Assembly (NCBI GenBank): GCA_016285345.1
Contig: JAEEQN010000006.1
Location: forward strand, 1 to 64,000
Source of the DNA: Victivallales bacterium
Lineage (GTDB): Bacteria; Verrucomicrobiota; Lentisphaeria; Victivallales; UBA1829
Reading direction: 5' to 3'
DNA: 64,000 bases
This document shows positions 48,001 through 57,000 of the stretch, piece after piece. Both the position numbers and the translations under genes were made by a program. The notes beneath the pieces are model-generated. The model saw nothing but the letters and a program-made list of their open reading frames with translations. It was not told where the DNA came from and ran no database searches. Each line of letters starts with the position of its first letter. Position 1 is the stretch's first letter.

Positions 48001-51000
48001 ACAATGCCGAGCTGGCCGGCCTTGACGCCGATGACGGCCTTCTTCTCTTCATCGTAGTACGGCATGATCAGCGCGTCGTTGTTGGCGGAGCCGACTGTCG
48101 TGCGGCTGAAGGTCTGGCCTTCGACCGGCTGGAGGAAGTTGGCGACTTCGCTGTCAAGGAGCGTGGCGGTTTCGGCGGTCTGCGTGTAACCGGCGAAGTC
48201 CACAGTGAGGGAGCCGCCGTCCGCGACGTAGGTGACGCCGCCGGAAACGGTGATGTCCTTGCCCGCGGAGAACGTGAAGTTCTTCACGCCGTCGATCGAG
48301 GTGATCGCGGTTTCGTCGTTCACGGTCAGGGCGTAGCCGGCCGTGGCGCCTTCGACTCCGGCGATGGTGCCGATGGAGGAAGCGCCGCCGGCGGTGATGC
48401 CGGAGATCTTCACGCTGGAGCCGTCGCCCAGGACGAGGCCGCCGATGGAGACCGCGTTGTCGCGGATGTCGATGCTGGCCTTGCCGCTGAACGTGTAGTT
48501 GCCGTCGAACTGGCCGCCGGTGATGAACAGCGTGTACTGATCCTGAAGCTTACCGATTGCTTCGGCCATGCTGTTGGTCGCATTGACGCCCCAGACGAGG
48601 AGTTCGCCGTTGTAGACCGTGCCGGAGATGTCGGGATCCCAGGCGCTGTTCAGATAGACGTTGCCGGCCAGCTTGGACACGAGGTACAGGGTATCTTCGA
48701 CGTACTTGTAGTCGTAGGTGTCGGTGTCGCCGAGGACGGTGACGGCCGGCTGGTTCGCGACTTCTTCGAAGGAGCTGGAAACAGCGATGACCTTCGAAGG
48801 TCCGACGTACTCGGTCGCGTCGATCGTGATGGTATCGGCGGTGAGAGCGCCGAGGACGGTCAGCTGCGAGGATGCGTCGACCGTGATGGAGGTCGCGGTC
48901 AGGTCATGACCGATGGTCATGTTCGCGATGTTCTTGCCGACTTCGACGCTGTCGAAACCGGTCACGTAGCCGACGATGTCGGCGTTGACGACGGTCTTGC
49001 CGTCCGTCACGGTATCGGCAACGAGATCCTTGCTTAGGACCAGGGTGCTGGTGCCGTCGACCTTGTCCGAGGTACCGTCGATGGTGACCGGGACTTCGGC
49101 CTTCGTTTCCGTTTCGGGGGTGCCGAACGTGCCGCCCGCGAGTTCGATGCGGGCGTCGCCGGTGACGGAGCCGGTGCCGTCGGAAACGCCGAACTTGCCG
49201 GTGAACAGGCCGCCGGTGACCGTGATGTCGACGGACTCGACGGAGAAACCGTCTCTGTCGGAGCCGTAGAAGCCGTTGGCGTAGGCGCCGCCGTAGACGT
49301 TGATCTTGTAGCCGTCAGCGTAGAAATCGGCGTTTTCCGCGACGCCGCCGACGTTGAGGTTGCGTTCGAGGCCCAGCGCCTGACGGGCGTCGATGGCCGC
49401 CTTCGCATCCGCATACGCGGTGAACGCGTTGGAGTTGGACGGAGTATTCTTGTCGATGAGGACGTAGGTGCTGCCGACCTGGAGACCGATGTCGTCATCC
49501 GTGAAGTTGGCGTTGAAGAAGACGTCGCCGTTCTTCGTGATGACGAACGCGCCGTGTCTCAGGCCGAGGCCGCCGATGTAGTCGCCGTTGTTGCCGAGAA
49601 CCGTGAGCGCGACTTCGTCCGCGGTCGCGCGAGGACGGTCGTCGTTGTTGCCGATGCGGAAGTCGGTGCCGTTAAGGAACATCTTGTCGCCGCCGGTGTA
49701 GCCGGTCAGGTCGATCACGACGCTGTTCGGATCGCCCTCACGGGGATCCAGGAAGCGGACGGTGCCGGAGACGTTGAGGGTGGCATCCGCGGAGATCACG
49801 ATGTGATGGAACATTCTCGCATCGATGACGGAGCTAGCCTTGGTGCCGTCGACGTACAGGGTTCTGGTGCCGGCGTAGGCGCCTTCGTTGTAACCGCCGC
49901 CGCCCCTCCATTTCACGGACTTGGCGCCGGAGATCCAGCCCTGGATCGTGGAGTTGTTCAGATGCACGCTGAAGTTGGCCGGATTGTTGGCGTTGCCGCC
50001 CTCGACCAGACCGACGGACCAGTCGCCGCCGTTGAACACGGAGTCCTTGATGTTCAGTTCGACGTTCATGGCGGGCAGAGCCACGTTGTCACCGCGGAAG
50101 ATACCCATCCACTTGGAACCGTTATTGGAGGTCATTCCGGTGATGTTGACTTCCAGCTTGCCCAGGTTGGCGAAATCGGACGCCGTATAGTCGCGGATCA
50201 TCCAGATGTCATCGTGGATCGGCTTCTCGATGTTGATCTGGAACAGATCGCCATTGAAGACGGAGTACTTCGAAACGGCGAAATCGCCGTTGGAGTTGAT
50301 CTGGTTGGTGCCCTTGAAGGTAACGGAAACGTTGCCGTTGAACACCCACTTGGCGTTGGCGTCGCCGTTCAGGATCGCGGAGCCGCCCTGCGGGGTACCG
50401 GTGTTGTCCATCACGATGGTGACGTCTTCGTCGACCGTGATGCGGGCGTTGTTGCCGTAGACGATCGAGAAGTTCGTCGGGCCCTGGGCCACGATGCTGG
50501 CGGGCTTGGTCGGACTTATGTTGCCGGCCTGCGTGCCCGCGGTGCCCCAGTTGTAGACGTACACCGTACCGCCGCGGACCAGAGCCGCGTAGGCGTTGTC
50601 AGTATTGTCGAACGCGTTGACGCCCCAGATCATGTAATCGCCGTTCACGGTGGTGCCGGTGACGGATTCCTTGAAAGACGGATTGACGTAGATGCGGCTC
50701 TTGTCCAGCAAGTACAGATCGTTGTTTTCGACGTACAAGTGGAAGTACGGATTGTCGGAAACGAACGAGGCGGCATTGTCGATGCCGGTGGACGTGTCGA
50801 CGAGCTTGCGCAGGTTGTTGGTTCCAGCGTCGCCGGAGAACTCGGTTCCGGTGACGAAGACCGTGGAACCGGCGACGAGGTCGATGTGTTCGGCCGTGAG
50901 CGTGGAGCCCGAGGAGATCGTGAAGCCGTTGAAGCCTTCGACGGCTCCGGTCACGGTGGCGACGCCGTCGACCGTGAGCGTGGAAGCTCCGGTTCCGGCG

Positions 51001-54000
51001 GAGAGACTGCCCAGCGTGCCGCCTTCAATCTTGAAGTTGAAGCCGTCGACCGTGATGCTGTCGAATTCGCCGCCGTTCATGATGACGCTGTAGCCTTCGC
51101 CGACATTGGCGGCCGCTGCTTCATAGGAGCTGAACGCGTTGACGCCGTAGGTCAGGTAGGCGCCGTTGTAGAACGTGCCGGTGGTCTCTTCCGAATAGGT
51201 GCTGTTCAGATAGACGTCCATCGGGACCGAGGAGAGCAGGGAGAGGACGCCTTCCTGGGTCTCGGCGTTGATCGCGTAGACCAGGCTGTAGTTTTCCTTG
51301 CCTTCGCCGGTGACCACGCCGCTGATGCCCTGCTGGTAGTCGGCGATGCCGTCCTGGGCGATGACCACGGAACGGGAAGCGCCGGTGTAGCCGGTGACGT
51401 CGATCGAGATGACGTTGCCGTCGAGCGTGATGCTGTCGGCGTAGATGCTGCTGTCGGCATAGACGGACAGCGCGGATCCGGTGATGTCGCCGAACGCGGC
51501 GGACACGCCCTTCGCGACCTTGACGGTGTCGAAGTCATCGACGTCGCCGAGCTGGCTGTCGGCCTTGACGTTGAGCGTGGACACGCCTGCGACGTTGTCC
51601 TTGGACCCGTCGAAGTCGGTCGCCTTGGCGAGAGCGCCTTCGATCACGACTGTGGCGTCGCCCTCGACATCGTCCTCGGCCACGACGACGGAACCGACGC
51701 TGGCGTTGGCGTTCAGGGTGACGGTGGAGTCGGAATCGCTGCCGGTGCCGGTCAGGGTGTCGACAGTGGCGCCGGCACGGACGGTCGCGGCGGTGCCGTA
51801 TTCGACTTCAGCGAACGAGCCGCCGGTGACGGCGATGGCGTTGCCCCATTCGGCAGCGCGGGAGGCCGCGACATCGGCGTCGTTCAGAGCGTTGTAGTCG
51901 AAGTACAGGATCTGGCTGCCTTCGAAGGTGCCGTGAACAGCGGCCGTGTAGTTGCTGTTCAGCTGGATTTCGCTGGCCTTGTCGTAGAGACCGATCTGCT
52001 TCAGCGTGGAGCCGCTTTCGATGAGAATGATCTCGTAGCGGTCATTGCCGGAGATGTCCTCGTTGCCGATCATCTCGATATTGGAGCGGTCGGCCGGAGC
52101 ATAGATGCTGTTCGCGCGGATGATCTGGCGGGTGCCGCCTTCGTAGCCGCCCAGATTGATCTTGTACATGGAGTACTGGCCGGCGTTCGGAAGACGGGTG
52201 ACGTCGCCGTTCAGGTCGGCGGACATGAACTGGATGTCATGGTTGACCACGAGCGTGGCGTCCGCGTCGATGACGATGGTTTCCCATTCCATGACCCAGT
52301 GGACATTCGTCGTTTCGCTCTGCTCGCCCTTGACGATGTGCAGGGTCGTCGGGACGTTGAAGTTCTGCAGGGCGTTGCGTCCGTGCGTCAGGGAGTCGCC
52401 GGCGTGGATCTGGCCGTTGGTGGTGTTGTTCCCATCCCAGCCGCCGACGGTGGTGCCGCCGAGGGTCACGGTCATGCTGCCGGAGTTGTACGAGGTATAA
52501 CGCAGCGTGACGTTGTTGTCGCCGCGCCAGTCGCCGGTGTACAGAGCATAGAACCCGCCCGTGACAATGGTGTCGAGGATCGTGAGGTTCAGGTTCGCGT
52601 TGATCACGGTCTGGGCATTGGCATCTTCGCTCAGACGGAAGGCGCGGATGTTCGCGGCGCGCGAGCCCTTGAGCGTGACGTCCAGGTCGATCGGGGCATC
52701 CGCGCTGGTGCCGATGTTGCCGTAGGCGACGTAGAAGTCGGTGATGCTGGAGCCGGAGATCTCGGCGTCGACGTTGCCGTTGAGCGTGGCGCCGAGGTTG
52801 TTGGTGGTAAGACGGAGACCGCCGGCGAAGGTGCTGCCGGAGATGTCGTAGTGGAGATCGCCGTTGATCGTGCTGACGCCGCCGACCGTGGTGGAGGGCT
52901 GGCCGTTGAGCGAGCTGTTGCTGATCGTGACATAGACGTCGCCGTCGACCTGGCTGCCGTTGTCTCTGGCAACGAAATACGTGCCGTGCGACGAGTTGTC
53001 GGCCTGGAACTGGTAGGAATCCTTCATGACGAAGGTGTAGGTGTAATCAGCGCCGATGGTGGCCGTCTTGGCGAGCGCATAGAGGTTGCCTCTCATGGTC
53101 GAGCCGAGGATCATCGTGGTGTGATCGCCCGTGGCGGTGAAGCGCGTGTCGCTGGCAACGCCGCCGTAGATGCTGCTGTTGCCGCTGGCACCAACCATAT
53201 CGACTTCGAACGCGGTGTTGACATCGGTGAAGCCGTTCTGGTTTTTGGTCATGTGATCGACGATGACGATCGTGCCGGAGACGCTTCTCGCCTCGGACTC
53301 GGCCGCGCTCTTCGTCTGGAAGACGTTGACGCCGTCGAACAGAGCATCGCCGGTCGCCTTGTCGAAGTCGCCGTCGACGAAGGAGGGAACGATGACCGTC
53401 TGCTTTTCGGTGACGGGGTTGCCGTCGCCGTCGACCTGAGGAACGCCGTCCACGATGACCTGGACGTCGATCTCTTTCTCCACATACCACATGGGAGCGG
53501 AGAAGACAACGTCGTTGGAAATGAGATATAGGTCGCCCGCGTGCGCGGATTCGCCGCCGAGGACCTGCTTGCCGTAGGACGGCTTGCCGACGACCGTGAC
53601 CTGGTCTTCGGAGAGCGTGACCTTCGTCTTGTCGACGTCGAGGACCAGGCGGGAGCCGGATCCGTTGGAGGCGTCGATGACGATCGGGAGATCGGCCGGG
53701 ATCGTGTCGGCGACGGCCAGGACCGCGCCGGCTTCGATCGTGAGATCGGAGGCGGAGGCGATGCTCTTGGCCTTGCTGTCGCTGGTGACGAGGATGCCCT
53801 TCGTGGTGGTGACGGTGCCGACTTCGGAACCGTCGAGCACGACGGCGAAGTTGCCCGCGTTGACGTCCATGCCGGACTTGTCGCCGACGATGACGATCGT
53901 CGCGCCGGATCTGGCGCCCGCGACGGCTTCCGCGACGCTTGCGAACGCGTTCTTGCCGTAGAGGAGCTTGTGGCCGTCGACGATGCAGTCGGAATCGGCG

Positions 54001-57000
54001 GAGAAGCTGGAGTTGACGAAGACTTCGGAGGCCGAGTAGACGATGATGGAGGTCTTGCTCGCGAGGTATTCATAGTCGCCCTTGTTCAGGCCCGCGAAGT
54101 TGATCGTCCAGCTGTCGGCGCCGTCGTTGGCTCTGAGGATCTCGTTGTAGCCGATCATGTCGCCGACGTTGACGGTGAGGGTCTTGCCGTCGCCGTCGAA
54201 GGAGCTGCCGCCGACCGAGAGGGTGGAGGTGGCGTCGATCGCGACGTTGCCGTAGCCGTAGATGCCGTTCTGGAACGCAACATTGGAGTTGGCGTTGACG
54301 GTGAGGTCGCCGTCCATGGACGCGTCGCCGGCCACGAACAGCGAGGAGGTCGTGATGTTCTTCGCGCCGTTGAGGTTCGAGGCGTAGATCGTGCCGGTGT
54401 TGTCCAGATCCGAGCTCAGGCTGATGGAGCTGTAATCGAGACTGGAGGCGTAGATGACGCCGGAGTTCGTGAAGATGCCGCCGGAAACGCTGAGGTCGCC
54501 GTTGACGTAGATCGTGCCGCTGTTGCTGAACGATCCGCCGGCCGAGATCGCGCCTTCCACGCGAAATTCGCCGGAGTTGACGATAGAGTTTTCGAAGTAG
54601 AGAGAGCTCGCGCCGACAACGCCGCTGTTCTTGATGCTGGCGGCCTGAATGGCGCCCTTGGTGCTGATGGTGCGGAGGTTGGTGATCGCGGCTTCGCTGG
54701 CACTGATGCCGTTGTCGCCGACGTTAAGGGTACCGCCCGAAACGATGATGGCGTCGAAACCGCTGATTTCACCGACTTTGGCATGGCCGGTGACATTGAG
54801 AGTGGAAGTGCCGTCGGTGAACGCGCTGCCGCCGTTGAGTCTGGTGCCGATGTCCGCGCCGTAGACGATACCGGTGAAGGTGCCGTTGCCGGGGGCGTCG
54901 ATGCCGACCGGGCCGCCCAGTTCGACGTTGACGTCGCCGGTGATCTTGTCATAATCGCCGCCGATGTACATTCTGTCAATGCCGCCCTTGGTGATCTTGG
55001 CGTTCACGCTGCCGATCGTATTCGCTTTATCCTCGAAATCCTGTCCGCCGAGGACGAGGATCGTGATATTGGAGGCATTCGTCGGAGCGAAGGTGATCTC
55101 GTCGACAGAGCCGCCGTCCTTGAGACCGCCATAATAGGTGCCGACTGTCGCGGCGCCGACGTCGACGGTCTTGCCTTCGGCGAAGACGGTACCGACCGCG
55201 AGGCCGGATCCGAGCGCCAGATCGAGCTTGCCGTTACTATCCTTACTATTATAGATCGTCTCTACGGAGCCGGAGTTGATGGCCAGAGTGCCTTCGACCG
55301 TATTGTCCGTAGGGAGATAAATTTCATTCGCGGTGAGGCTGGTGAAGGTGGCGTCGATGTCGCCGATCTCCGCGCCGCGGAAATCGACCGTGTTGGCGGT
55401 GAGGCCGGTGGCGTCGAGGAACGAGACGTCCAGATCGCCGAAGCTGACCGTGCCGACGCTGGAGAGGCCGGTGATGATGACCGTGGAATCACCGTGCTTC
55501 ACGCCGGTTTCGCCGATCACGAAGTCTTTGCCTTCCATGCTGATCGCGGCAGTCTGGCCCTGGACGACCACGCTGTAATCCTTGGTCGCGATGGAATCGC
55601 CGATCTGGGTGCTGCCGTCGGGGACGATCGTGATGACGGCCTGGTCGGCGGTAACGGCCTTCTGGGCCTCCGCAACCGAAGAATACCCTGTATATTCTTT
55701 TCCTTCATATATAACAGTGGCGCCGTCCGTGTACGAGCTGTCCACCAGGACGGTTTCGCCTTCGTGCAGGACGAGCTTGTCGCCGACGAGGGAGTACTGT
55801 CCGGGCATGAAGCCGTATTTGAGGCTTTCGCCGTTCAGCGTGACGTCCGTGATGTCGCCGACGCTGAAGTCCGTGAGGCCGCTGATGAGCGTGTTGCTCA
55901 CGGCGGTGTAGGTGCCGGTGACGGCGAGCGTGCCGACGCCCTTGATCGCGCCGACGGAGACTTCCGCGCCCTGGGCCAGATTCACGAGCGTGGCGCCGGA
56001 GATGCTGGTGGCCTGGACTTTCGCGCCTGCGTCGATCGTGATCGTTTTGAAGCGGTCGATGATGCCGGTGACGGTCTTGGTCTCGGAACCGGCGAGGATC
56101 AGGTCGAACTTCTCGACATTCGGGAGGGCTTCGGTGTTGCCGTTGCCGCGGATGTTGGCCGCGGTCGAACCCGCGACGGTGAGTTCGTAGGAGCCGCTCC
56201 AGTCGTCCGCGTTGTTCAGATAACCGATGTTGATGTCACCGCCGACGCTGGAACCGGTGATGGTGACTTTGTATTTCGCCTTGACGGGCATCGGGTCTTC
56301 GTTTTCCCCGACGTTGGTCTGGATGCTGCGGAAAGAACCGAGAATCTTCACGTTGGAGACGGTGCCGGTGATGATGGAAAGCTCATCCGCGTACTCGGCG
56401 TTGGACAGTCTGCCGCTGTGGATGTGGAAATCGTGGTGGCTGTTGTTGCCGTCGGTCTGGATTTCCTTGATCTCGGTATCCGAGACGGTGAAGTTGATAT
56501 CGCCGTTGACAATGCCGAAGTTGCGATACGTGGTGCCGCCCGCGATCACCAGAGAGTTGAGCGTGGAGCCGGAGACATCCACGTTGAAATTGCCGATGAT
56601 GTTGATGCCGGCGAGAAGGGATGCCGGGGCGAGCGTGAAGTTGATGAGCGCGTCTACCAGCGTGATATTGATGCCGTCTTCAGCGACAACCGTGCTGTTG
56701 GCGGTCTTCGGCACGCCGTAAACGTAGTTCGCGGTCGAGCCTTCGAAATGGATGCCGTAGGCGCCGGTGCTGTAGAGGCTGTCGCCGGCGATGAGATAGT
56801 TCGACACATACATGGTCGAGCCGTCCGCGGCATAGACCGTGGTGCCGTCGACGAGAGAGAACCACTTCTTGAGGTGGCTGGAGTCGGGCGCGAACGCGTT
56901 TGCGCCGTTTTCGAGGTCATCTGTAGTCGACCCGAAGACTAGCGCTTCCCCCGTAATGGAACTGGTGCCGCCCAGGGCGTCGATCGCTTCCTGGGAGACA

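Noticed and set aside
41394-49037. A 2,547-codon open frame on the plus strand, opposite the giant gene
   Set aside because: Its product is dominated by charged residues with no domain, no ribosome site, and it mirrors a strand with clear modular repeats. It results from codon bias that avoids stops on the opposite strand. Other long plus-strand frames (49554-53531 and 53541-56942) are the same effect.
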